Below, in pieces: positions 1 to 11,431 of a stretch of DNA of 64,000 bases (the first letter of the stretch is position 1; every line of letters starts with the position of its first letter). The notes beneath the pieces were generated by a model. The model searched no databases. It was not told where the DNA came from and was given only the letters and a program-made list of their open reading frames with translations. This DNA is from Epiperipatus broadwayi (taxonomy: Eukaryota; Onychophora; Udeonychophora; Euonychophora; Peripatidae). The DNA is taken from assembly GCA_028023455.1 (NCBI GenBank), contig JAQFVV010006313.1:124001-188000 (forward strand), given 5' to 3'. A program made the translations under genes and the position numbers.

Positions 1-3000
1 ATTGTTTTGCCTCTCTCTTCTCCATTACATTTGTAAGTAACTTGCTTACAATTAATTTGACAAACCCATTCCCTCTCTACATCTACATTTATATCCAAAT
101 CAGCTACTCTATGGTTACTTTTTACATCCTGTCTATTTTTCTTCTTGTTGATAATACGGCAATTTAAAATACTACCACATTTATAAGTTTTCCTCAATTA
201 TAATATTTTCGATAAATCATCTACCTTGTTTGACTAAGTGCAAACCATCTGCATAATGACAGCTGTGGATGCTAATAGATTAAACATTTTTTTATTTATT
301 TTAGGTCTGTCATCCAACAACAGTTCTCTTAATAATAATAATTTTGATTCATGTATTATGTATAAACATTTCAATTGTTTGCAATATTTTTTTTTTTCAG
401 TTTGCTCATATAAAGTATTTTATAACTATAAATATTATACTTTTCAGATATTAATTATGTCAGTAGATAAAAAAAATATGAACTGAATAAAACAAATTCA
501 AGGTCTTATTATCCAAATTGATTTCGCATATGATGGAGTTATTAACATAGGGAAAAAAACTATTGGCAAATTTTGTAATGAAAACATCACTTGTCAGAGT
601 TACAAATATAAATCTACATTGTAAAGAATGCATAATAATATGGGTTTTTTTAATAGAAAAAATAATATACTTCTCATAAAACTAAAATAATAGATATCTC
701 AAACGATTTTTTCTAAATATGTATTGTTCCTAAACAGAACATCACAGCTGCTAGAGCACATTTTATCACTTGACATAGAAAATCAATTTAAGAAGAAAAG
801 TTTTTAAAAGAAGTGGTTTTTGTGAATGCACTATTATACTATTTATGATGTTCAAGAAAAAGACTGGATAATAAAACAAATCATAATTCAGGGAAAGATG
901 TGTCAGAAAAAAAATTTATTTTCAAATCAATTGCGATTTAAAATATACGAAAATGTATTTAATCGCATTAGATGGGATTTTAACATAATGGATCATATCT
1001 AACCTGCAGTTTTCCGAAATATAAATCTGGAAATATAAAGAAGGAAGAATTGATAAAAATAATAACTATAATATGAAAAACTACTGCTGTAGGTAATTTT
1101 TAAGGAATTCAGTTGTATATTTACAAAAAAATGAGTATTGATTTAAAAAAAAAAAAAAAAAAAACTGTTTCCATAACAGTTGACAGTGTTTGTGCTTTAA
1201 TGTAGTTGGGAAAAAAATTGATATATTTAACAACTAAAAAAAAATATATGATTTTATTTAATTGAATTTCATTGTCTCATGCACCATAAAAATTAATGAG
1301 CAAATTTTAATAGCATTTGGCATTTTATAAATGCAAAAGTTCCCCATAACCAAGAATTTGTCCAGTTATTACAGGAAATTCATTCGTAATATTCCGAACC
1401 TAAAGTGAAAGTGCAATCGACTTCAATTGTTTCAGTGGTGGTCAATGTTTAATTCAGTTTATACACTTATTAAAAGAAATGAAACTTTTTATCAGAAAAA
1501 TTAATGTTTATGATAAAATATTACATCTAGAATGAATAAATGACTTAATTCTTGTGATATTACTCAGAATTTCAATGAACTGAATAAAAATAATCAGGAC
1601 TGTGTTCAAGTTGTATTAACCATGTCTGTAAATAATAAAATGTTTATTATAAAATTTTAGTATTATACAAAAATGATTTGAATATAGAAATTATAAAATA
1701 TTTTTTATACTTACAAAAAAAAATTTAAGATTCTAAAGTTTTTGAAAATAGTATCAATATTAAAAAAATTGCTTTGAAAAACTGGATTTTTTGGAAAAAA
1801 AAACCTATTCAAATTATACATTTAGAAACAAAACTGCAGTATATTTTGTATGCATAAAATCGATTTATTAAAAATTGGTATTAATCTCTATCTTTGAATT
1901 TGCACAATTCCAAAGCATATTTATGTGAAAAAAACAAATTTGAAATTTAATTACAGAGCTAGAAAAACAAATTTCAGAAGAATATTATTGACAATAAAAA
2001 TAAAACAGTAACAAAGAAAGTATAAATATTATATGGAAGAAATGAAATCCATTACTAGGTAGATTTAATACATTAACACACATGCTAAATGCCTTTTTAG
2101 TGATGCTTGGTTCTGTGAGAAATTATTTTTCTCAATGAATTTTATAAACCTGATGCGAAAAGTAGACTTACTAATGAATAAATTGATTCATGTACTGCCT
2201 ATATAAAACAAATATACAAAATTATTAAAAACAACAATTAAAAAATTTCTTTAAATGTTTACAATTTTAAAATTGTCATTATTTCATTTTTTCAGATTAA
2301 TGGTTATTTTTTTCATTCATTAAATATTATGTGCAATAGTTATACTTTTAATCTAAAGAAAATCATATTTTTTATGCATTTCTTTTTTTGCTTGTTTAAT
2401 TACTCTCAAATAACAAGTGCAGTCTCAAAATAAAAAAAAATCAATTTTATATCTCTTGTCAGAAATATTTTACATTTCTTCTGTAGCTATTATAACAATA
2501 ATTAATAAGAGTAAATGAATTGTATGGGAGAAAATTAAAAATAACATATCTTTATTTTTATAAGTAACTAAGCATTTCACACAAAGCAGTACATATTTTA
2601 ATTTAAAAATTTTTATGAATGTGAACATGAAATATAATAAATTTTTATATAATAAAGGCAAGAAATAATTAAGTTTTGCACCTAGTATTACTTAGAAATT
2701 CAAGTCAGAGCGTCCTCTGGCAGAATGATAGAGCTGGTTCTACTTCAGATTTGTTTTCATTATTTTGCAAATATCTATAAAGTGAATTTGCTGATTCATA
2801 TTTTTTAACATAGAAATTAAAACTATAATTATTAGTTTAATACTTGCATAGATAATTTAACTGCAAATATTCTTATTGACTAAGTCAATTAAAGTTCTAA
2901 CCTTTTGATTGGTTAATTATAGAATCAACAGTAAACATAAATTTATTTTTAAAATTTTACTTTTTTTACTTTAGTTTCTAAAAAGCAAATTAATAAATTG

Positions 3001-4849
3001 GCATATTATTAAAGTAAATTAAAGTTGTTGTTTTTTTTTTTTGCAAAATAAATTTCTATTTATAATTGATAAAAATAATCTATATCGGATAACATAAAAT
3101 GTACTTTTATCAACCTATTAGGAAATGCAGCCTATGTCATTGATTTCTATCTCAATTTACACCCATGTAAAAGTAAATAATTTTTATAAAAATCTCAACT
3201 ATTCTTCTAAAATAATTATATGTTCACACATATTTTATGAAAAAAGTAATAAATATATAAAAAAATACTGTAAAACATATATTTTCATTTTGAAAATCAA
3301 AACAAAAAAATGTAGTACTGTCAAATTCTTTGACAGGTGTATCCTTGTGTAGAAAATGAAAAATATCCAATCATCACCTTAAAAGGCAGACCTTATCTCA
3401 TTGTTATAACTATAAATTTACATTTATTGATTTATTAGTTGTAAAATAATATTATAAAAGTGACAACATTATACAGTACATTTTTCGATAATATACCCAT
3501 AAAAACATCAAAATATAAAAAAATATATATATCATTTTGTGAGTGAATTAAAGCTCATATAAAAATATTCAATGAAAATTGGTGATAAGGTTAAAATAAA
3601 AATCTGAAGATGTCAGTATTATACATATAATGCAAATTTCCATACTCCAAAACAAATCTGACAATACTTTGATTAGTTGCACCATAATATAAAGAAACAG
3701 ACAGATTAAACTTTTGAGAATATCTTTTGTTTTATTTTAGTACATTGGAAAGAAAAAAATACTTTTCAATAATTTATTCTAATTTAGGTGTAATTGTAAG
3801 CATGTTTGTAAAATATTTATTTTAAACCAAAAAATATGAAATACAAATACATTTTATTTGAAAATGTTAGGTTTGGATAAACAATTTTTAAAACATACTT
3901 ATAATAAGGCAGAAGTTATTATTATTATTTGTTAAGGAGAAATGTTTTATAAACATCATCAATAATGCCACATCTTGTGAAATTTTAATAATAATAAGTA
4001 TTATGTGACATTGTAAAGCATATTTTCATTGTTTCATGATATCTCACTTAAAATTTGTTTTCATTTTAAAATTAAAATTCAAATAAGAAAATTTTGTTTC
4101 CCTTATAATTAATCGAAGGTTACAATCTGATTGGAAAAGAGTCATTTTATCATTATGTATTCACTTAAATACTTCCCCTTTTTATTTTGAAAAATTAAAA
4201 TATTTACTATTATAATGTCTTTCATTTGTAAGCTTATATTTGAAATACAAAATATGCAAAGCTGATTAATCTGTGATATATAATAAATATTCAATTGTAA
4301 AAATAAAAGAGTGCAATTGAGATTGACACAGCCATTAGTTCTTATATTGAAAGAGTGGGTGAAATTTCAAGTAAACTGCTTATCTCAAGTCAGATAAACA
4401 TTAATTCAATTTGTTTAATCTTGCATTGTCAGTTTTCATTATTATTTCTCAAGGTTGTGAAAAAACTATATACACTTTTATCCCCTTTAGCGATGGCAAT
4501 TGGTTATCCAAAACTCATCATTAAACAAGAATATTGTTTCCAGAATATGTATTTATAATGGGGGTCTATGATAAAAAAAAATTGTCAGTTCCTAAAGCTA
4601 AAAAATTACACTAACTTAGGAATAAAGTACATATTAAGAAAAATATTCATTAACACTTATTTTAAATGCAATCTGTTTTTTTTTTTTTTTTAATTTTTTT
4701 CTAATTCAACATTGGGATTTTAAAATGCTGTTTTGTTTTGATTTAAAACCACTTCGGTATAAACAACATTTTTAAGAAGTTATACAATCAATAACTATTT
4801 TTACATAATACTGTATGAATTTATATATTGGACTATTTCAGAATCTAAT
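1..4849. other. AT-rich stretch without recognisable genes
   Basis: About 4.8 kb of very AT-rich DNA with homopolymer tracts (for example a run of A at 1145-1164). The few open frames are short (60-82 codons), rich in Ile, Asn, Lys, Phe and Tyr as expected by chance at this composition, and match no family I know. It may be intron or intergenic DNA; the sequence does not say which. Confidence 0.6.
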
Positions 4850-4976
4850 ATAAGTGTTGAATGACTTTAGAAAAGTTAAACTTTATTTAAATAATCCAAG
4901 TACTGTACATTATACATTCTATTTAAATAAAGATTAATTTTTCTAAACATTCTACACTTATATGTACAGTACATAG

Positions 4977-5016
<40 letters not shown>

Positions 5017-5038
5017 TATGTACTGTACATATAATGTC

Positions 5039-5074
<36 letters not shown>

Positions 5075-5080
5075 ACATAT
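4850..5080. repeat. Three consecutive hairpins, two capped by (TA)n
   Basis: Three inverted repeats follow one another. At about 4850-4963 arms of about 40 bases face each other (left begins taagtgttgaatg, right ends cattctacactta) with a short AT-rich loop. At about 4959-5033 the arms atgtacagtacatagtat and atactatgtactgtacat flank a (TA)n run. At about 5033-5077 the arms atgtctta and taagacat flank a second (TA)n run. A partial further copy of the first arm lies near 5084-5119. The cluster may be nested MITE-like elements or a microsatellite expanding inside palindromes. Confidence 0.7.
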
Positions 5081-5119
5081 ATATTTAAGTAAAGTTTAAT
5101 TTTTCTAAAGACATGTATA

Positions 5120-5600
5120 CAGTATTATAGATTCATTAAGTATATATATTTTAAGTTTATACATTCTAAATTTAAAAAATTCCCAATCGTTATAGTGAAT
5201 AATCGATTGTAAATCGAAAAAGTGGGTACAAATTGATGATGATCGCTATTGTAAAATATCGCTGAGTAGCCAATCACTATGTGAGGTTTAGATGTATACT
5301 GTAATGGTATACATATGCTGTTATATTATTTTAAAATTAAAATTAAAACCATCGTAAATAAAAATTGATTTCTTTAAATTAAAAGAGTTGTGTTTAACAT
5401 ATATAGATTACACAGATTGAAAACTAAAACTATTTTTAAAAAAAAAAAAAAAAAGGACTTGGAAAGTATTTTTTTTGTAAAAAAAAGTAAAGATTGATAT
5501 TTTCAATAATAGAAATAAATGTTGATTTCTATCATGTTTAATCTTAGAGAATGGAAATGATTGTTGTATTAATTAAATGATTGTTTTAAAGTAAACTAGC
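5120..5600. other. AT-rich stretch, nothing recognised
   Basis: No open frame or repeat of note. At about 5185-5280 there are scattered CpG dinucleotides (cgatt, atcgct), unusual for this window, but no gene signal. Confidence 0.5.
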
Positions 5601-8200
5601 GCTTGGGGCACTTAAATAAATAAAAGGTCAGATAAGATAGTAAAAAAATTAGATTGACCAATGCAAGCACAAAGCAACCAATGCACCTACCCTAATAAAA
5701 ATTATTGAAACAGGAAAGCATGTTCAGTGAATATGGAGGATTAGGACAAAAAATAATTCCAATCAAAGTTAGTTCCAGCTTGATTTTTTGAGAAGGTGGG
5801 TAAAAAGATACACTTTTCACCCTCTTACTTATTTAAAATGAAGTGACTGTTGAATTATGAATGGAACTATCATAGATATGAATCATATTGGTCCTACAAT
5901 AAAATAGTTCCAGGAATAAACCACCTAAGACAGCCTCCGAATTGATAACTATGGTATAAACAAGACCTGTCTTCCATGAAAGTATGACTAATAAAGACTT
6001 TGCAAGAATTGGCACAAGGAACTGAGAGCTCCTCTACTGTAAAGCATGAACTATAAAATTTTAAAAAGTAATTAAGAACTGTCATCAATATTCATCGAGC
6101 TTTTAATAACTAGCTAAACATAACTTATAAAATGAACTATCATATGCATTAAGGGTAACCCTTCTAAATTAATGTTAAGAAGGTAATTTTACCCCTTGGT
6201 TGTCATATAAGATGGTAATTTTACCCCTTGGGTGTCATATGATATGGATGTACAGGTTTCTCATGAGAGTCAGTCCACCTATGTGAGTCCTTGAGGGCAA
6301 CCACCAAGTGATTTTCCTTATTGCTCATTCTCTCCAGTTATTCTGGGTTATTGAGTCAATCCCTGTTCATTTCATTTCCATGGTTGGTGTTCTTTGACAT
6401 GGCTGTCATTACCAATCTTTTGTTGAGAGGCTCATCTAACTTGTCAATTCAGTCTCACCCTTCAGTTGTGTTATCAACCAGGTTCTTAAGAGTGATCCTG
6501 TTAGAAGAGTTTCGGTCACTGTTAAGGCTATCTAGTCATCAAGTTGCTTGAGAGGGTGGTCAAGGGCTGCTACTGTCACCTCACAACTCTGCTTCCAGAC
6601 TCTAGGCAGTGAAGAATTGGTCAATGCATGAGTTCTCATTTTGTAACTATTTTTGGACCTTGTTTTATAACTTCTCCTGTTCTGCATACATCTCATCTTT
6701 GAAGATGTCTTGTATTTTGTGCATCTCACTACATTTGACATTTAATTGCCCAATGATGCCATATTTGAATTATTTAAACTGGTGCTGGCATTTTGTATTT
6801 GTTTTCATTAATTTCATTCTTTAAGTTGCAATGTGTTTGTTTTATTTCAGTGTTGTCTCTATGAAACACTGTCTAAGTTGATGGACAATTGCTGTTTATT
6901 GGTGGACAGCCAATTCTCTATGTCTTTCATGTCTATCCGTATGCCTGACCTAACACTATCTACATTCATTTACAACTTTTTTCCATGTTGGACATCCTTC
7001 TGCTGAATTCTTCTTGATCTCTACTTTCATTTTATTCATGTTACTAGTCACTTTCCATGTTGTTCATATTGCTGTCCAGGTTGCTTATCTTCACTCCCAT
7101 ACTGTTCATATCTTCTCTCACACTACTTATGTTCACATCACTTAACATTACATCCCTGTTACTGTTCATCTTGTTCATTTTTGCTTATATACTTTCCATG
7201 TCTTCCTTCATGCTGCTGATATTACTATTCACATAATTTAACCTTGCTTGCATTGTTCATATTGTTTATATTGCACATTATCATTTTGTACAATCAGGCA
7301 ATGGTCATTTCACTTTCCTCAATCTGTACTTTTCTAGGTTCAGATGTTCAGGTCATCTTTCAACAAATTGTTTCTTATACTTGAGGTAATATCTGATCTA
7401 TGACCTATGCCTGTACAGAGTGACAAATATCAGTGATAGACCCTTCAGGTATTTCAATTTGAAAAGACCCTTCCCTATGACTACTATCTTGTAATCCCTC
7501 AATACATTCCATATGTTTGCTTATTAACAGTTTACCTCTCTTTCATATTAATGTTTTTCTCAATAATTATTTATGATGCTATTTATTTTTTATAAATATG
7601 AATAGAAATATACCAGAGAATATTTTGTTATCTCTTCACCAATTAGCAGGTATGGTTAACTTATCACTGCATTTTTATGTTGGAGTGTGTAATATTTTAA
7701 AGCCTAGCCTTTAGTCTGATTGTTTACACATCTAACTCACCTATTTTAATTAACTTTTTATTTATTAATTATTTATTCATGGTTTCATTTTATCATCCCA
7801 TTCCCATTAATCAATTCATAAATGTAGACAAATCCATAAAGATACAAATTTTAATACACCAGTCCAATAGCTGGGGCTTCTTGAAAACTTAAGTCTGATG
7901 CCCCTAAGTATAAGCACCAAAAATCTGATGATCCAGGTTTTCCACCAGAAGAGGGTGAACACATCTAACTATTGTCAGACCTAAAGTCTTCAGATAGAAT
8001 GCCAACAATGATGTGATGAAGTACCTAACCAATAATCATGCCTACTTCCAATGGACTAGCTCTAGAATTACACCTTAAATCCAGACACAATTTAGGCTAA
8101 TTCATCCACACCCAACCTCTCTTTTAGCTTTTATACATGCACAGAATTTACACCCAGGAAGATTGCTTTACTCAGCTCTTTTCAGTTATGAATTTAAATA
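5600..8200 (-). pseudogene. Less AT-rich island with a decayed coiled-coil ORF, possibly a retroelement gag
   Basis: This island has clearly higher complexity than its surroundings. On the minus strand, about 7240-6960, one frame reads as short repeats of Asn-Ser-x-Ile/Met-x-x-Met with acidic residues, for example SNISSMKEDMES, then SSVREDMNSMGVKISNLDSN, then NMNNMES. Regular Met, Ile and Val spacing suggests a coiled coil. The frame is broken by several stops. A downstream minus frame at 6532-6741 stays open for 69 codons but is not recognised. Coiled-coil gag-like proteins occur in some LTR elements, so a dead retroelement is my best guess. It could instead be a decayed host exon. I see no reverse transcriptase nearby. 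Confidence 0.35.
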
Positions 8201-8274
8201 AGATAGCAGTATCAAAAGCTTTATATGGGTTCCAATCAAATAGAAATCTCAGTTAATCATATTACTATATTATA

Positions 8275-8277
<3 letters not shown>

Positions 8278-8371
<94 letters not shown>
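8278..8371. repeat. (TA)n microsatellite bordering foldback array A1
   Basis: A pure TA run of about 94 bases, directly next to the left edge of the ribozyme-bearing array. Open frames across it (Tyr-Ile repeats) are artefacts. Confidence 0.95.
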
Positions 8372-8373
<2 letters not shown>

Positions 8374-8480
8374 CATATATGATCAATAGATGGACCTTTA
8401 CCAAAACAGATGTACAAGCGTATTTTTGTTTGAATATATGTCAAAAGAGTCAAAAATCATTATCTCTTTCATTGGCTCCA

Positions 8481-8527
8481 CCTTCAGATCAGCTGATTTC
8501 AAGCTAATTTGCTATGATAAGTCAAGG
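8481..8527 (-). ncRNA. Degenerate hammerhead-like motif, family A unit 1
   Basis: The layout matches the intact units but the core reads CUUAUCA where CUGAUGA is expected, so two essential guanosines are lost, and stem I has one mismatch (CCUUGA against UGAAGG). Stem II, GAAA, the AUCAGCUGAU palindrome and the AUC triplet remain. Predicted inactive. Confidence 0.55.
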
Positions 8528-8891
8528 GTAGAGGCCAGAAACTAGATCTAAGCAGTAACTCCAAGTGTTTATGCAACAAATTTCTATCAGTTTGCAAGCA
8601 TAAATTTTTCAGAGACGTACAGTCTTCAAATCCAGCCTTACAAGCCAGATAGCTACATGGGTCTGATATCAGTTCAGTTTCACCACATAGTCAAAGTCTC
8701 TGCAATATATATCATTGCAAACTCCTTCAAAGGTACATTTATGAAAAGCAAAAACCAGTTATAAATCATGTAATTTGCTATCGCTTGCATTTATGATCAA
8801 TAGATGGAGTTTATCAAAACCTCCGTACAAGTGTATTTTTTTACATAAACATCAAAAGAGTCAGAATTCACTGTCTCTTTCATTGGATCCA

Positions 8892-8938
8892 CCTTCAGAT
8901 CAGCTGATTTCAAGCTAATTTGCTATCATCAGTGAAGG
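8892..8938 (-). ncRNA. Hammerhead ribozyme-like motif (type I), family A unit 2, intact core
   Basis: Read on the minus strand in order: stem I 5' CCUUCA, core CUGAUGA (8932-8926), stem II hairpin UAGC-AAAUUA-GCUU, core GAAA (8911-8908), stem III palindrome AUCAGCUGAU (8908-8899), C17 at 8898, then stem I 3' UGAAGG (8897-8892). Stem I gives six Watson-Crick pairs. Stem III can fold as three pairs with an AGCU loop, or form ten pairs with a second molecule. The expected cleavage point is between 8898 and 8897. A weakness is the 10.1/11.1 position at the base of stem II, which is U-U instead of the usual G-C; three pairs (A-U, G-C, C-G) follow. The motif class is well supported; catalytic activity is inferred. 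Confidence 0.75.
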
Positions 8939-9211
8939 GTAGTGGCCAGAAACTAGATCTAAACACTAACTCCAAGCTTTTATACAACAAGTTCCTATCA
9001 GTTTGCAAGCATAAATTTTTCAGAGACATAATGTCTTCAAACCCAGCCTAACAAGACATATAGCTACATGGGTCTGATATCAGTTCAGTTTCACCACATA
9101 GTCAAAGCCTCTGCAATATATATCATTGAAAAATTCATGCTTGCAAACTGATAGGAACTTCTTGCATAAAAGCTTGGAGTTAGTGTTCAGATCTAGTTTC
9201 TAGCCCCTACA

Positions 9212-9257
9212 CTTTACTGATGATAGCGAATTAGCTTGAAATCAGCTGATCTGAAGG
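9212..9257 (+). ncRNA. Hammerhead ribozyme-like motif (type I), family A unit 3, intact core
   Basis: Plus-strand copy in the right arm. CUGAUGA lies at 9217-9223, GAAA at 9238-9241, the AUCAGCUGAU palindrome at 9241-9250 and C17 at 9251. Stem I is CUUUA (9212-9216) with UGAAG (9252-9256), five pairs including one U-G wobble. Stem II is UAGC-GAAUUA-GCUU with the same U-U at its base. Confidence 0.72.
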
Positions 9258-9621
9258 TAAAGCCAACCAAAGATATAGTGAATTTTGACTTTTTTGATGT
9301 TTATGTAAACAAAAATATGCTTGTACGGAGATTTTGGTAAAGCTCCATCTATTGATCATAAATGTAAGTGATAGAAAGTTACATGATTTATAACTTGTTT
9401 TTGTTTTTCATAAATGTACCTTTGAAGGTTTTTGCAATGATATATTGCAGAGGCTTTGACTATGTCATAAAACTGAACTGATATCAGACCCATGTAGCTA
9501 TCTGGATTGTTATGCTGGTTTTGAAAATATTATATGTCTGAAAAATTTATGCTTGCAAACTGATAGGAACATGTGCATAAACACTTTGAGTTAGTGTTTA
9601 GATCTAGTTTCTGGCCCCTAC

Positions 9622-9668
9622 CCTTCACTGTTGATAGAAAATTAGCTTGAAATTAGCTGATCTGAAGA
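9622..9668 (+). ncRNA. Hammerhead-like motif, family A unit 4, one core change
   Basis: The core reads CUGUUGA (9628-9634), with the conserved A6 changed to U. GAAA is at 9649-9652. Stem III is AUUAGCUGAU with one U-G wobble, and AUC is kept. Stem I is CCUUCA with UGAAGA, five pairs. Predicted weak or inactive. Confidence 0.6.
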
Positions 9669-9804
9669 TGGAGCCAACAAAAGAGATAGTGGATTCTGAC
9701 TCTTTTGATATTTATGTAAACAAAAATATGCTTGTACGGAGGTTTTGGTAAAGCTCCATCTATTGATCATAAATGCAAGTGATAGCAAGCCACGTGATTG
9801 TTTT

Positions 9805-9808
<4 letters not shown>

Positions 9809-9842
<34 letters not shown>

Positions 9843-9843
9843 G

Positions 9844-9875
<32 letters not shown>
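9809..9875. repeat. Two (TA)n runs joined by a repeated spacer
   Basis: Two TA runs (about 9809-9838 and 9846-9875), each followed by attaagatc, so the spacer and run together look like a local direct duplication. This borders the right edge of array A1. Confidence 0.85.
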
Positions 9876-9879
<4 letters not shown>

Positions 9880-9880
<1 letters not shown>

Positions 9881-11099
9881 GATCCAACCAATAACCACCT
9901 AAACATTCACAGTAAAATATAGTAATCACACTGCTGTCAAGGCAACCTTCACACCTTTTAATAGCAATAATGGTGAAATTGATGAGTGCATGGATAAATA
10001 ACTTTAATAAACTAGAGACCATTTAATGAGAATCAAATTAATAATATTTATTTACAAAAAAAAATAAAAAATTAAAAAAGTCTTTTTTACAAAAACTAAT
10101 TACAAACATGTATATGTGTCAAGTACATATCCCTATCATATTAATGATTAAATATATTTATTATTCCAACCCTTCCCATGTACATAAAAAGACACTCATT
10201 ATTTACAAAATAGATAAGAGTAATGAAAAAAATATTAATTCAGTGTTATAATGATTGTGAAGCTAACTAACTATTTAACAAAAATATATAAAGATGTGTT
10301 CAGAAGCTTCATAATTTAATTCCAACTGTAATGTTTTTTTTTCTTGTTGGAAGACCTCTCTTAACTATGTACAAGTTTAATAGCAATGAACATTTGCAGG
10401 AGAATATTAGACATCATACTGTATAAACAAATATAAACAATTATTAGTTAACAAAAAAAATAAACAAGTCTGACGTGTTACAAGTGTATGTTTTAATATG
10501 AAGTAATACTAAATAAAATCTTAACGGAAATCCATATTGTGGAGGTTTATGATACAATATTTAATATCATATTACTGTGAAGGAAGGGGTACCTAAACTC
10601 TATTTAATAAAATTTTTAAAAATGTCTAACTTAATATCTTTCTTCCCTGTACTTTCTTGACTTTAAGTACAGTTGACTCTCCCAAGTTATAAAGATTTTG
10701 TTTCCAAGTATGAAAGTAAAATAAATAAAAAAAATGTAAACATAGAATAATACAAATGTATAGATAAATTTAAAAATATACACAACAAATTAAGACTTTC
10801 TTTAAGTTATCTTGCATAATGTTTATGAATTAGGCAAACAATGTCATTGACAGAAACAGTTCATTGCAAATTGCACAAACCTGTAGCCAATATTTAAATA
10901 GAAAAAAATTCTAATTGATTTGTGCATTTGTATAAAATAATTGAGCTGATTTAAATAGACATTTTTAGTAAAAAACCATGCTATTCTTCAAATTCAGCTC
11001 TTTAACCAAAGAAAGTATATGAGCCTAGGTATCTGAAGATTTGGATCTTTTTCTTAATATTTAAGAATTAGATAAATGCTTGGCTTGAGTTAATATTTT
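9880..11099. other. AT-rich stretch, nothing recognised
   Basis: No open frame of note, no microsatellite over 20 bases and no similarity I recognise to the other repeats in the window. Confidence 0.5.
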
Positions 11100-11116
11100 G
11101 AATCTAAAGTTCTAGA

Positions 11117-11157
11117 TCCTCACTGATGAGAGCCATAGCCCGAAAACGGTCAGGGAA
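11117..11157 (+). ncRNA. Hammerhead-like core, isolated
   Basis: CUGAUGA at 11123-11129 and CGAAA at 11141-11145 flank GAGCCAUAGCCC, which can form G-C, G-C and C-G pairs with one A-C mismatch and a CAUA loop. Unlike family A, the base of stem II here is the canonical G-C. After GAAA comes ACGGUC, leaving almost no stem III, and stem I (UCCUCA with AGGGA) is poor. The core is right but the arms are weak, so this may be a relic. Confidence 0.4.
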
Positions 11158-11158
11158 T

Positions 11159-11230
11159 GGGGACCATCATAGATAAAGGCTTGGGGACCATCATAGATAA
11201 AGGCTTGGGGACCATCATAGATAAAGCCTT
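11159..11230. repeat. Three tandem copies of a 24-bp unit
   Basis: The unit ggggaccatcatagataaag plus 4 bases occurs at 11159-11182, 11183-11206 and 11207-11230. The first two are identical and the third differs by one base near its end. It starts eight bases after the cleavage-triplet position (11151) of the hammerhead-like core. Confidence 0.9.
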
Positions 11231-11348
11231 CAGGTATTTACTCTTGGAGCATTTATCATAAAATAAATAAATAAATAAGGTTGTTTAAAGCTATTAGTAT
11301 GCTCTTTATATATTACATATTGGTAATACATGCTATATAGGTCATGTG

Positions 11349-11367
11349 ACATATGACTGAGTTTTAC

Positions 11368-11398
<31 letters not shown>

Positions 11399-11431
11399 AC
11401 TGAGTTTTACTATTATATATATATATATATA
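11349..11431. repeat. Direct repeat with (TA)n
   Basis: The block tatgactgagttttactatt occurs twice, each followed by a (TA)n run (about 11372-11397 and 11413-11431). This is a local duplication of flank plus microsatellite. Confidence 0.85.

Larger units (their letters stand above)
8372..9800. repeat. Foldback array of ~410-bp units, family A, locus 1
   Basis: Four units, two in one orientation (8372 to about 9125) and two inverted (about 9126 to 9800). The period measured between identical motifs is 411 bases on the left and 410 on the right. Landmarks repeat in each unit: gatcaatagatgga, a hammerhead-like core, gaaactagatctaa, gtttgcaagcataaa, gctacatgggtctgatat and ctgcaatatatatcatt. The innermost arms (8994-9021 against 9126-9153) leave a loop of about 105 bases. 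A transcript across it would fold into a long double-stranded hairpin. Both sides are (TA)n. No open frame is conserved between units, so I regard it as non-coding. The same family recurs at 58,975-60,861. Confidence 0.85.

Noticed and set aside
8372-9800. CRISPR-like interpretation of the regular repeats
   Set aside because: The units are ~400 bases long, partly inverted, with no short repeat-spacer pattern, and the genome is animal.
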